Origin: Blautia glucerasea
GTDB lineage: Bacteria > Bacillota > Clostridia > Lachnospirales > Lachnospiraceae
Assembly (NCBI RefSeq): GCF_020537505.1
Contig: NZ_JAJBMO010000002.1
Location: 62,001 to 126,000, forward strand
Length of the DNA: 64,000 bases
Direction: 5' to 3'
Part shown: positions 1 through 9,630 of the stretch, one piece after another
How positions within the stretch are numbered: position 1 is the stretch's first letter
Layout: every line of letters begins with the position of its first letter
Notes under the pieces: model-generated
Databases searched by the model: none
Told to the model about the DNA's origin: nothing
What the model saw: only the letters and a program-made list of their open reading frames with translations
Program-made: the position numbers and the translations under genes

Positions 1-919
1 ATACAGGCGGATGCGCCCAGTACCATGAATCGTAAGTCCCATTGTCCGCATTAAGCATATCATATCCTGCATCCTGAAGATATTTTGCGGCTTTCAGCCC
101 TTCCTCAAGATCTCTGCCGGCTTCTGTAAATTTCTCACCATAAACTGCCCCGATACCAAAGCCGATTGTCTTACTGGTTACGGAATACCGAAGGGATACA
201 GGGAATGTGTCACCGCACTGTCGCTTAATCTCCTCTACAACTTCTTTCGCAAACCTGTAGCGGTTATCAAAAGTCCCCCCATACTGATCTGTTCTCCGAT
301 TCGTATACTTCGTTGTAAACTGATCCAGCAGATAGCCTTCATGCACGGCATGCACTTCCACACCGTCAAACCCTGTCTCCATACAAAGTTTGGCTGTCTT
401 ACCATAGGCATCCACATACTCAAGAATTTCTCCTTCCGTCAGTGGTCTATGTATAATTTCTGGAAGCCAACGGTTAGGCAGTTCACTAGGGGCTACAAGA
501 AGATTATCCCAGTCAAACATGGACTTTTGTCCGGTTTCCTTCTCTTTTTCATAAAGTTCCTTTAATGCCAGCGGCATGGTAAATGTTCGTCCCCATCCTG
601 CACCAATCTGCAAAAACACTTTTGCACCGTAACTATGAATTTCTGCTAAAAGCGGCTTTAGTCCTTCGAATATTTCTTTCTGCTCATAAAGCCACTGTTT
701 CCCCACCATACTACGCAGAGTAACCATTCCGGGAATAATTAAACCTACATGATTCTTTGCACGCTCCACATAATAATCATAGATATCCTCACCAATTTTA
801 AAAATAGGTAAGCAGTCTATCATGTTTGTACCTTCCATTGGTTCCAAAACAAAACGGTTTTTAATCATTACCGTTCCAATTTTAAATGGTTCAAATAAAA
901 TTTCGTGTTCTTTTTTCAT
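1..919 (-). CDS. Old Yellow Enzyme family NADH:flavin oxidoreductase (3' end outside window)
   Basis: The reading frame is open from an ATG at 919 to the left edge, so about 306 N-terminal residues are visible and the C-terminus is missing. The start MKKEHEILFEPFKIGTV is typical of FMN-binding TIM-barrel ene-reductases. The segment VHAVHEGYLLDQF followed by YGGTFDNRYRF matches the substrate-binding His pair and the conserved YGGS-ENR-RF block of the family. Such enzymes reduce activated C=C bonds, and gut members act on bile acids, cinnamates and flavones. A GAGGAAGG Shine-Dalgarno lies about 10 nt before the start. It is the last visible gene of the unit GPH importer - GH3 - reductase, 26 nt after the GH3 stop, so action on an aglycone released by that glycosidase is a fair inference. 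The substrate is unknown. An enoate-reductase type with extra C-terminal FeS and FAD domains is possible, because the end is not seen. Confidence 0.88.
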   Translation of the reverse strand, partial: MKKEHEILFEPFKIGTVMIKNRFVLEPMEGTNMIDCLPIFKIGEDIYDYYVERAKNHVGLIIPGMVTLRSMVGKQWLYEQKEIFEGLKPLLAEIHSYGAKVFLQIGAGWGRTFTMPLALKELYEKEKETGQKSMFDWDNLLVAPSELPNRWLPEIIHRPLTEGEILEYVDAYGKTAKLCMETGFDGVEVHAVHEGYLLDQFTTKYTNRRTDQYGGTFDNRYRFAKEVVEEIKRQCGDTFPVSLRYSVTSKTIGFGIGAVYGEKFTEAGRDLEEGLKAAKYLQDAGYDMLNADNGTYDSWYWAHPPV

Positions 920-945
920 TTTTTGAACATCCTTCCTCAATTATC

Positions 946-3200
946 CTATTGTGCAAGTAAGCAATTCAACTGACCGATCAGCTGTTCCACCTGTTCTCCC
1001 GGCATCTGTCCCAGCAGAAATTTCATCGGCATTTCCCGGATAACTTGCTCTCCCAGCTTCTTGTATTCGTCACTCATACCTTCTGCTGATGCGGCTGCTG
1101 CTGCCAATGGAGCCAGCAGTTCCGTAATAACGGGAGCGGTTTTCGTATGATCCAATAATTCTCCGAACGTTGTTGTGAAATCTACGCGAAGGGGCAGTTC
1201 TTTCTGTGTTTCAAATACAATATCAGCATGTAATCGGATGTCATCAGAAGCATGGCCGATCAGGATCCGGTATGTTCCGGATGGCGCATACCAGTCCCCG
1301 AGACGTTCTTCATAATAGGAAAGATCCCTCGCCAAAATTTCCATCGACACCGTTTTTTCCTCTCCCGGCAGGAGATGAACTTTGGCAAATCCTTTCAATT
1401 CCTTGACCGGTCTCTCCGATATGCCGCACAGGTCAGCCACGTACAGCTGTACGACTTCTTTTCCTTCTGTCTTTCCTGTATTTTTCACCTTGAAGGAGAC
1501 CGTCAGGATATCCTCATCCGTCATTTGAGCCGATGACAAATTCAAGTCCCCATAAGCAAATTCCGTGTAAGACAGCCCATGTCCGAATGCATACCGCACC
1601 GGAACCTTCTTTGTATCATAATAGCGGTACCCGACAAAGATATCCTCACCATATAACACCCGCTTTCCATTTCCTGGGAAATGAAGGTAGCTCGGATTAT
1701 CTTCCAGCCGGTACGGGAATATCTCCGCCAGCCTGCCGGACGGATTCGCTTCTCCGTATAACAGCCGGTCACAGGCTTCGCCAACGCCCTGACCTCCGAG
1801 ATAATTTCAAGGATCGCGCTTACTTTATCAGCCCAGGGCAGTTCTACCGGGCTTCCATTGTGGAGTACAACTACAACATTAGGCTGTACTTTCAACACTT
1901 CTTCGATCAGACGGTCCTGGCATTGGGGCAACTTCATAGATGTTCTGTCATACCCTTCCGACTCAAATATCTCAGGCAGACCGGCAAAGATCACCGCGAC
2001 GTCTGCTTCTGCAGCAGTCCGAAGCGCTTTTTCTAGCTCTTGTTCCGTCATCGCGTCATTTTCCATAGAAAATCCTTTTGCATAAGTCACGCTACGCCCT
2101 TTTTCTCCGGCAGCATCTAATGCCGAAACAACCATGAACGGATTGATATGGCTGGAGCCGCCGCCCTGATACCGCGGCTTTTCGGCAAATTCCCCTATAT
2201 AGGCAACCTTTCTGTCTGTATTCAACGGAAGTATACCGTTATTTTCTAGCAGGACCGCACATTCCGTCTCAATATCCGCTGCTTTTTTATGATCTGTTTC
2301 CTTATCAGATATAATTTCCGGACAATGCTGCTCTTCACCGGCAAATACAACATTCAATACCCGCTCCACCGCTTCATCCAGCACAGCTTCGTCCAGTCTT
2401 CCCTCCTGTACTGCTTTCACAATCTGTCTGTCATTGTATCCTCCGGAATAAGGCATCTCCAGATCCAGTCCGGCCTGCAGTCCTTTCACACGGTTATTTA
2501 CAGCGCCCCAGTCACTGACGACGCAGCCTTTGTATCCCCATTCTTTTCTCAGGATATCTGTCAGAAGATATCTGTTTTCCGAAGCATATTCTCCATTTAT
2601 TTTGTTGTAGCTACACATGACGGTTCTTGGAGCTGATTCTTTCACCGCTTCCTCAAACGCAGGCAGATAGATTTCCCTGAGCGCACGTTCTGACACCTCG
2701 GAAGATATCGTCATACGGAGTGTTTCCTGGTTATTCAGTGCGAAGTGCTTAATGCTTGTCCCCACGCCCTGACTCTGTACTCCGCGGATATATGCCGATG
2801 CCATCCTACCTGCCAGATATGGATCCTCCGACAGATACTCAAAGTTCCGCCCGCATAACGGGCTCCTTTTAATATTCACCGCCGGGCCAAGCAGCATGCT
2901 TACATTCTCGGCCTGACACTCCGCTCCCAGCGTCTCTCCCATCCGTTCCATCAGGTCAACATCGAAGCTGGAGGCTGTTGCACAGGCTGCTGGGAAACAA
3001 ACGGCCTTCACACTTTCATTCAATCCCAGATGATCCGTTTCCCCTTCCTGCTTTCTCAGTCCGTGAGGGCCGTCCACCATCATAACTGACGGAATGTTCA
3101 GTCGTTTGATTTCTTTCGTATGCCAGTTATCAGCGCCCGAGCAGAGACTTGCCTTCTCTTCCAGCGTCATTTTTGAAATCAGTTCCTTTATTCTGTCCAT
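946..3200 (-). pseudogene. GH3 beta-glucosidase, broken by a single-base frameshift
   Basis: Two overlapping frames together encode one GH3 protein. The upstream frame (start 3200) gives the TIM-barrel domain with [11 protein letters not shown], whose Asp is the nucleophile. The downstream frame (to stop 946) resumes at [22 protein letters not shown] and carries the C-terminal and Fn3-like domains. Compared with the intact paralogue at 13857-16121, the coding strand reads GAA ATT ATC TCG where GAA ATT TAT CTC GGA is expected, so one T is missing near 1802-1806. The two proteins are highly similar (shared [22 protein letters not shown]), which implies a local duplication. There is no signal peptide, so the enzyme would be cytoplasmic. 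The end carries the same tail module as the paralogue. Truncation removes most of the second domain unless the base loss is a sequencing error. Confidence 0.9.
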
Positions 3201-3223
3201 CGCAAAAGTCCTCCATTCTTTTC

Positions 3224-4600
3224 TTAATACTGATTGATCATCTGTGACTCTGCCTCTTCACGGCTAATCTCACCATTGTTGCATTTTGCCATCAGCTGGA
3301 CATCATGGTCATTAAGCTTGTAAAGGCGAAGCATAAGCAGAGTGCAAATACCCCCGATAATGCTGCCAAGACAGCTGAATGTCCATAATTTATCGGCAAA
3401 TCCTGCCGCCTGAACAACGCCTTCTCCTTCCCGGAAGCCGATTAAAGTTAACGCAAACACACTGACTGCTGTTGCGATCGCTCCATTTAATTTTGTAAAA
3501 AATGTCTGCGCTGCAAACGTTACACCACGCATTTTTAATCCTGTCTTGTACTGTCCATACTCGTAGCAGTCCGGCGTAAACTGATACTGCAGTATAACTG
3601 CTATTCCCAGCGGAATTCCTCCTAAGGCATTTAAAGTCACATACACCGTCATATTCTCATACCCGGCCATGAATCTTACAATTCCCAGAAGTAAAGCGAA
3701 AACATATGAAATATAGAAGACTTTAAATTTGTCATATTTCTTGCATAATTCTACTGCCATAACCGCACCGATTAAGGTCGGAATAATCACCGTCATCGAA
3801 ACATATGAGGCAGCTTCTTCACCGCCAAGGCAGTACCGGGCAACATATAAGCCCCAATTTGCACCAACATTAAGCAGGCTGCTGATGAGCGGAGCCGCAA
3901 AGAAAATCAATAAATATTTGTTCTTTCGCAGACATTCTGCCATATCGCGCAACGTATAACTATCTTCTGCCCCTTCGTCCAGTGCTCTTTCTTTTTCAAT
4001 TACTCTCTCCTTTGCGAACAGACAGATTGGAATCATCATAACAACTGACAAAAGAGATAACACAATTACTGTTGTCGCCCAGCCGCCTAACCGCTGCCGT
4101 ACCAACGGCAGGACAATTCCTGTAACAATACCTGAAAAAATAACAAACATCCTTCCTATACTGTTTAGTGAAATACGTTCCTTCTGGTCCGTTGTCATCG
4201 TGGTGACAATACCAAAAATCGGCACATCACAAAGGGTATAGGCTGTATCCCATAACATATAAGCAAGTGTTGCCCATATGATTTTAGCCATCATGGGAAT
4301 CCCGGTAGGTATTGTAAAAAGAAGAATGGTCGCCACCGGAATCGCTATGACAGATATTTGAAGCCACGGCAGGAATTTCCCTTTCTTAAAATTTACCTTA
4401 TCCATGATCATACCGAAGATCGGATCGTTGATGGCATCCCACACTTTCGTGATCAGCGCCACGATTGCAACCAATGCTGCCGTTATGCCGATATCTGTAA
4501 AATATGTAGTCATATATCCTATCAGTCCATAGAATACATTCTGTCCCATAAAATACAAACCATAACTGATTTTTTCTCTTTTTGTAACTGCATTTTCCAT
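3224..4600 (-). CDS. GPH-family (MelB-like) sugar:cation symporter
   Basis: About 458 residues with 12 predicted hydrophobic segments. The first segment region reads [19 protein letters not shown], and the loop [11 protein letters not shown] is the GPH/MelB family signature. These carriers import mono- to oligosaccharides or glycosides with Na+ or H+. I start it at the ATG at 4600 ([10 protein letters not shown]) because AAAGGACGG lies just upstream; the longer frame to 4663 has no such site. A TATAAT-like -10 and the shared AraC-type operator lie upstream, so this is the first gene of a unit continuing into GH3 and the ene-reductase. It is more divergent from the other two importers of the locus (8275-9616 and 12451-13803) than those are from each other, which suggests a different cargo. 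Confidence 0.9.
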   Translation of the reverse strand: MENAVTKREKISYGLYFMGQNVFYGLIGYMTTYFTDIGITAALVAIVALITKVWDAINDPIFGMIMDKVNFKKGKFLPWLQISVIAIPVATILLFTIPTGIPMMAKIIWATLAYMLWDTAYTLCDVPIFGIVTTMTTDQKERISLNSIGRMFVIFSGIVTGIVLPLVRQRLGGWATTVIVLSLLSVVMMIPICLFAKERVIEKERALDEGAEDSYTLRDMAECLRKNKYLLIFFAAPLISSLLNVGANWGLYVARYCLGGEEAASYVSMTVIIPTLIGAVMAVELCKKYDKFKVFYISYVFALLLGIVRFMAGYENMTVYVTLNALGGIPLGIAVILQYQFTPDCYEYGQYKTGLKMRGVTFAAQTFFTKLNGAIATAVSVFALTLIGFREGEGVVQAAGFADKLWTFSCLGSIIGGICTLLMLRLYKLNDHDVQLMAKCNNGEISREEAESQMINQY

Positions 4601-4631
4601 TTCGTTATCCGTCCTTTCATTGTTTGATTCA

Positions 4632-4700
4632 ATTATAAATAATCCCAAAGGGCAAATCACCAACGATATATAAGCGGTTTACCGACGAAACTTAATATAA
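4632..4700 (-). promoter_or_regulatory. promoter and AraC-type operator of the importer/GH3/reductase unit
   Basis: A TATAAT -10 (minus strand) lies at 4632-4637, about 32 nt before the start codon at 4600. Upstream, 4658-4700 matches 17304-17346 at 35 of 43 positions. The shared core on the plus strand is TTTACCGAC, then one variable base, then AAACTTAATA. Both copies start within 60 nt of the gene they precede and have the same orientation. The regulator is probably the AraC protein at 17463-18500. The operator lies directly behind the stop of the SGNH gene, so the unit can be switched on separately from the upstream genes. Confidence 0.75.
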
Positions 4701-4703
4701 TAA

Positions 4704-5516
4704 TCATCTTTCTAAAAATTGATATAAGTATTCTTCCATCTTAGGCGTCCACCATTCCAGATATCCTGCCTGCGTCGGATGAACCGGATCTGCCATATAA
4801 ACTTCATATTCTTTTTCAGAAACGTCATTCATCTCCTCGTCATTCCAAAGGTCGATCACGCCTATTCCATATTTATCCTGAAGCTCAAATAATACATCTA
4901 CCATCTGCTGATACTGTTTACTGTCATATTTTGTTCCAGTATAAAAGATCACGGGACAATTCCATGTCTGCTTTGCATATACAGTGATATATTCCATTGC
5001 TCCTGTTATCGTCTGTGTATCAAAATCTTCCAAATTTTCTGAACGGCTGAGTTCTCCTATCGGCATTTCCTTCGACGCGTCATTCGTGGAAAGCTGGCAG
5101 ACAAATGCATCGAATTTCTCATCTGTACCGATATTATTTTTCATCCTCTGGATATAAGACGTCTTTCCGTTATCTACTAAAGTAGTGCCGCTGACGGCTT
5201 CTTTTACATACTCACAGCCATTTCTGTAAGAGATATAATCTGCAAAAGAAACATCCATTGAGTACAGACCTAATGTTACAGATGATCCAAGGTAGCAGAT
5301 GCGCTTCCCTCCAAGAGGGCTGTTTTCTAACGGTTCTATATTTTCCAGACTGTATTTTTCTGCGTTTCCTGGCATTTTTTTCAGTTTGTTCTTCCAAACA
5401 AAATCAAACGGTCCACCACCGCCTGCCGCCCCTACTAAATATGCCAGACCTAGACCCACAGCCAGAATCAAAATTAAAACGACACTTAAGGTAATCTTCA
5501 ATATTTTCTTTTTCAT
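4704..5516 (-). CDS. membrane-anchored SGNH/GDSL-type hydrolase
   Basis: 270 residues. Residues about 7-30 form an uncleaved signal anchor (LKITLSVVLILILAVGLGL), so the domain probably faces outside. Block I is ICYLGSSVTLG with Ser79 in the nucleophile place, block III is STNDAS, and the C-terminal DPVHPTQAGY supplies the Asp-x-x-His pair. This is the full SGNH catalytic set. Family members remove acetyl or other acyl groups from glycans and glycosides, so deacylation of decorated plant substrates before uptake is plausible; the real substrate is unknown. It starts with a GGAG site 9-10 nt upstream. A terminator (5555-5589) separates it from the GH78 gene upstream, so it depends on readthrough or a weak own promoter that I cannot place. 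Confidence 0.85.
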   Translation of the reverse strand: MKKKILKITLSVVLILILAVGLGLAYLVGAAGGGGPFDFVWKNKLKKMPGNAEKYSLENIEPLENSPLGGKRICYLGSSVTLGLYSMDVSFADYISYRNGCEYVKEAVSGTTLVDNGKTSYIQRMKNNIGTDEKFDAFVCQLSTNDASKEMPIGELSRSENLEDFDTQTITGAMEYITVYAKQTWNCPVIFYTGTKYDSKQYQQMVDVLFELQDKYGIGVIDLWNDEEMNDVSEKEYEVYMADPVHPTQAGYLEWWTPKMEEYLYQFLER

Positions 5517-5554
5517 AATCCTAAACTCCTCGTATTATTTTCAACTTTCGTATT

Positions 5555-5589
5555 AAGAAAAACTGACCGTCTGCTTTTGCCGGTCAGTT
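5555..5589 (-). terminator. Rho-independent terminator after the GH78 gene
   Basis: A perfect 9-bp stem (AACTGACCG at 5561-5569 with CGGTCAGTT at 5581-5589) is followed on the minus strand by TTTTTC. It sits 37 nt after the stop of the GH78 gene and marks the end of the long unit that starts at 17248. Confidence 0.85.
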
Positions 5590-5625
5590 CTCACAAATAC
5601 TGTCATTTTATTTCCTTTGATACTT

Positions 5626-8256
5626 TTATTCAAACTGATATATTCCGCTCCCCACCTCATACAATCTGCCATCCGGCAGTTTTACAGTGGCAGTTGTGTT
5701 ACAGGGAATCTCCACTTTCAATTTAAATTTCCCCTCTTCCATACTCCACTCTGCCCCTACTTTACCGTACTCACTCATATAGGTACGTTTTGCACTTGTA
5801 AACGCATTATTCGTCTCCGGCGCAATCACAATCTTCTTAAATCCGGAAGCAGCCATATCAATGCCGCTTATCTTCCGGAACATCCAGTCGTCCACGCATC
5901 CAAAGGCATAATGGTTCAGGCTTGTCATAACCGGAGACCCGTCCTCCTTGTAAGAAATGTAATTTTCCCAGATTGTTGTCGCTCCCTGCTTCACCTCATA
6001 AAGCCATGACGGGCACTTTGTCTGGAGCAGGATTTTATATGCCTTGTCCATCCTGCCGATCTTACAGAGTGCATCCAGCAGATACGGTGTCGTCAGGAAT
6101 CCTGTATCCAGACAATCCCCGTTTTCTTCTATCTTGCGGATCAAATGTCCAGCGATACTTTTTTTCTTCCTTTCAGGAGCAAGATCAAATGCGATTGCCA
6201 GCACATAACTGCCCATAAAATCAAGAGGCATCTTCCCATCATCATCGATCAGTCCTTTTTGAATGGCAGATTTCATTCTGGACGCAATGTCATCATAGTA
6301 TAATTCGTCTGATGTATGCCCGAGGAGTGCTGCTGTATCTGCCATGATCCGACAGGAATTCCATCCAAAGATTGGCGCGCAGTATACAGAAGTATTGATA
6401 GGTTTTGCAGCGCTTTGGTCTGCTCCGTCTACTGTCTGGCTCGGTATGAGCCACTCCCCGTACTGATGTCCTGTATTCCACAGATACTGGTCAATTTCTT
6501 TTGGATGTTTCATCTTGCCTCTACGCTTCTTTGCAGTGTTGATGATATAGTCGCACCACTTTTTCATTGTGTCATACTGCTCTCTCAGTATCCTGATATT
6601 TCCTGTAAGCTGATACATGCTCCACGGTACGATACAAGCGGCATCTCCCCATCCCGCTTCTCCCACCGGTTCAAAATTGCGGTATACGATCCGATTCAGT
6701 TTCTCCAGTAATTCATAGATTCCGGTAAGGGGGATCACATTGGGAATCGCTCCGTTTTTCTGCTGGCTGCAGGTCATATTACGCAGCCATCTTGTCAGAA
6801 AAGGGGTTACATTTTCGTTGAGCATGGCTGTTCTTGCATAAATCTGGATATCTCCGGTCCATCCGCCTTTTTCTCTCTGCGGACAGTCCGTGGGGATTGA
6901 GAACAGATTCGACCGCTGAGACCATCTTGTATTTTCGTAAAGCCGGTTTATATCTTCGTTGGACGTCTCAAAAGTTCCCAGATCCTCATTGTCAGAAGAC
7001 AGGACAATCGCTGTGAAATCCTCCGGACTCACCGGCTGATCGCATGTCACTCTCACATAGCGGAAACCGTGATATGTAAAATGCGGTATATATTCTGTAA
7101 ATTTCCCGTTTGAAATATAAATATCGCTTTGTTTGTGTCCTGTTTTCTCTGACATGAAAATATTATTGAAATAGTTTCCATATTGATCCAGAGTTTCAAA
7201 ATGATCTAATACCATTTTTGTTCCGGCAGGCAGTTTCGCTTTTACGCGCAGAACCCCCGCCAGATTCTGCCCGAAGTCAATGATCGTCTCGTCTTTCGGG
7301 CTGACTGTCATTCCGACTGCCGGTACTTCCTTTACCGGGCGCACCGGTTCCCCGTACTGAGCTACCAGGTTCGCGTAAGATTTTCCGCATGGGATACCTG
7401 CTTTCCAGCTGCTGTCATCGAATCCGCAGCAGTTCCAGTTTTCCTGTTCCATCCGTGCGTCATAGAGTTCGCCTGCAAACAAATCGGAAGACCGGACCGG
7501 ACTTTCCGAAACCTTCACAGCATCATCGGACAGAACAATTTCACTCGTTCCGTCTTCATAATCAATCTTTATCTGAAATAACACAGAATGTTCGGCTTTA
7601 AACTTCCTGCTTCTCGGTTTAAAGTTCGCACTGTCATACCAGCCGTCCCCCACTAACATTCCTATGACATTTCTTCCCTCTCTCAAGAATGGAGTCACAT
7701 CATAAGTCTGGTAACACAGATATTTAGAATAGACGGTAAATTCCGGAGCAAACTCTCTGTCGTCCGGACGTATTCCGTTCACGCTGAGCTGATATGCTCC
7801 GTGGCATGTGGCATAGACGCGTGCCCGTTTTATACCGTCTCGTGCGTCAAATTCTTTGCGGAAATATTCTGCCGGATTCTGCCCGCCGGTTCCAGGTTTT
7901 ACCTTTTTCATCGGGAACGGAGATTTCACCCACTCGGCCGTCCATTCTTTCTTCATAAATCCCGTCTCAAAGGATGAGGATGCCGCCGCCTTTTCTCCGT
8001 TATTAACCGTCACTTTCACTGTCCAGCTATAGTCACTGAGACTTTTCAATGGTTTCCCGTTGTACTCTACAAAAGTGCTTTTATCACTTTCTATCACCCC
8101 GGAATCCCACACTACTTCTCCCAGACTTGTCACTGTAATATGATAGGATGTCTGCATCACATTCTTTTTGTCACTGATGATCACCCATGAAAAATAAGGT
8201 ACTTCGTCCACGCATGGTCTGTATTGACTGTTTACCTTAAGTCTTGTAAGCTCCAT
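5626..8256 (-). CDS. GH78 alpha-L-rhamnosidase (876 aa)
   Basis: Removes terminal alpha-L-rhamnose from glycosides by inversion. The N-terminal beta-sandwich modules (residues 1 to about 420) include the family block VYATCHGAYQLSVNGIRP and LVGDGWYDS. The (alpha/alpha)6 catalytic domain carries DCPQREKGGWTGD at 457-469, whose acidic residues are the family's catalytic and substrate-binding set, then GWGDAACIVPW, and GATTIWENY near residue 745 for the second essential Glu. No signal peptide, so it acts in the cytoplasm on imported glycosides. It is the last gene of the unit, 18 nt after the GPH importer upstream, and is followed by a terminator. It lacks the C-terminal tail module found in the second GH78. 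The two GH78 enzymes are clearly different in sequence, so they probably split the work on different linkages or aglycones. Confidence 0.95.
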   Translation of the reverse strand: MELTRLKVNSQYRPCVDEVPYFSWVIISDKKNVMQTSYHITVTSLGEVVWDSGVIESDKSTFVEYNGKPLKSLSDYSWTVKVTVNNGEKAAASSSFETGFMKKEWTAEWVKSPFPMKKVKPGTGGQNPAEYFRKEFDARDGIKRARVYATCHGAYQLSVNGIRPDDREFAPEFTVYSKYLCYQTYDVTPFLREGRNVIGMLVGDGWYDSANFKPRSRKFKAEHSVLFQIKIDYEDGTSEIVLSDDAVKVSESPVRSSDLFAGELYDARMEQENWNCCGFDDSSWKAGIPCGKSYANLVAQYGEPVRPVKEVPAVGMTVSPKDETIIDFGQNLAGVLRVKAKLPAGTKMVLDHFETLDQYGNYFNNIFMSEKTGHKQSDIYISNGKFTEYIPHFTYHGFRYVRVTCDQPVSPEDFTAIVLSSDNEDLGTFETSNEDINRLYENTRWSQRSNLFSIPTDCPQREKGGWTGDIQIYARTAMLNENVTPFLTRWLRNMTCSQQKNGAIPNVIPLTGIYELLEKLNRIVYRNFEPVGEAGWGDAACIVPWSMYQLTGNIRILREQYDTMKKWCDYIINTAKKRRGKMKHPKEIDQYLWNTGHQYGEWLIPSQTVDGADQSAAKPINTSVYCAPIFGWNSCRIMADTAALLGHTSDELYYDDIASRMKSAIQKGLIDDDGKMPLDFMGSYVLAIAFDLAPERKKKSIAGHLIRKIEENGDCLDTGFLTTPYLLDALCKIGRMDKAYKILLQTKCPSWLYEVKQGATTIWENYISYKEDGSPVMTSLNHYAFGCVDDWMFRKISGIDMAASGFKKIVIAPETNNAFTSAKRTYMSEYGKVGAEWSMEEGKFKLKVEIPCNTTATVKLPDGRLYEVGSGIYQFE

Positions 8257-8274
8257 AGCAACCTCCCTGCCGGA

Positions 8275-9616
8275 TTAGTTATTCCTGTTGATTTTAGCGT
8301 CCATCTCTATTACTGCTTTCTGATCCAGCGTATACTGTGTGCCAAAGATAAGCAACCCTAATATTCCAAATATCAGCGGCAGGATCAATGCGCACAGGAT
8401 AATGCCTGTATTGATACTCTCAGGTTGGACAGATGCGCCGGTAACAAATCCATATGCTGCGATCACATACCCTGGAATTGCTCCTCCCAGCCCCTGCGCG
8501 ACCTTACTGACAAAGGATGTGAGTGAAGCGATGGCTGCTTCCGCCCGTTTACCCGTTTTATACTGTACATAAGTGGTATTGTCCGCCTGTATGCTGGTAT
8601 TGACCGGAACCATCCATCCTCCTGCCACGCCTCCGATAAGAGCGCTGATATATATTAAAATCATAGACGTCACATCCAGCAGTCGAAGCAGGTTAAGCGC
8701 TGTCGATATTATGACCGCGGTCAGGTAAACTTTCTTTTTCCCAAACCGATTGGCAAGATATGGTCCCATCACAATTCCAACCAGTGATGCAATTAAGCCA
8801 ATAACAGAAACTCCCGACATCAGTTTCATATCCCCTAAAACATATGTATAAAAATATGCTCCTGCTCCGCCAGCTATTGAACTTCCTGTCCCTACTATTA
8901 AAGTAGCTGCAAACGCTGCCCATATAGGCTTGTATCTCAGAAATTGAAGCATCTCTTTTAAACTGTACTTTTCCTCATTATTTTCCCTGAACTCCACACG
9001 TTCTTTAACACTGAGTGCACCTGAGATGGAAAGAACGAGCGTCAGAGCCATAGATCCGAAGATTAATACATAATAACTTTCCAGTTTTCCATCTGCTACT
9101 ATAACAGGTCCTAATACTCCAATCACCGCTCCTCCAATCATCGATCCTAATGCGTTGAAAAGAGACAGGCTGTTTCTTTCTTTATCATCTGTAGTCATAA
9201 CCGGAAGAAGACTGTTTTTGGAGATGTCCATGATATCAAAGGTCCATCCCAACAGCAAATAGGTAACATAAACGATCACATATTTTCCTACAGGACTCCA
9301 GACAGCGCCAAACCACAGCAGAATATAGTTTATGACACAGATAATGGTTCCCAGAATCAGCATAGGGCGAAATTTTCCCATTTTTGTTACGGGAAATCTA
9401 TCCAGAATAAAGCCCATGACAGGATCGCTGATTCCATCCATTACCTTAGAGATTAAAAACAAGGTCGCAAGCGCCTTGGGATCCAGTCCCACCACAGTTG
9501 TGTAATAGATCATAAAATATACGGATAAAAGGTGTCATAAGCGGTATGTTTCCTGCACATACCATCAACATCCCTATTTTTTCAGATAATTTTACTTTCT
9601 GATTTTCTTTCTTCAT
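8275..9616 (-). pseudogene. GPH-family symporter with a frameshift near the N-terminus
   Basis: The long frame starts only at an internal Met (9513, MIYYTTVVGLDP), lacking the first membrane segment. The ATG at 9616 with a nearby GGAGCAGAGAG site opens another frame, MKKENQKVKLSEKIGMLMV through CAGNIPLMT, which aligns with GNIPVMT of the intact paralogue at 12451-13803. After ATG ACA an extra C (plus-strand G near 9531-9532) shifts the frame; removing it gives LLSVYFMIYYT, matching LINGYLLIFYT of the paralogue residue for residue. The rest has the GPH features DGISDPVMGFILD and 11 more hydrophobic segments. It lies between the two GH78 genes and would import their substrate. Either the gene is inactive or the extra base is a sequencing error. 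Confidence 0.85.
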
Positions 9617-9630
9617 CTCTCTGCTCCTTA

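Noticed and set aside
4600..4663. Extended N-terminus for the GPH importer
   Set aside because: The extra 21 residues have no ribosome site and would extend the protein into the promoter; [10 protein letters not shown] has both a good site and family-like sequence.
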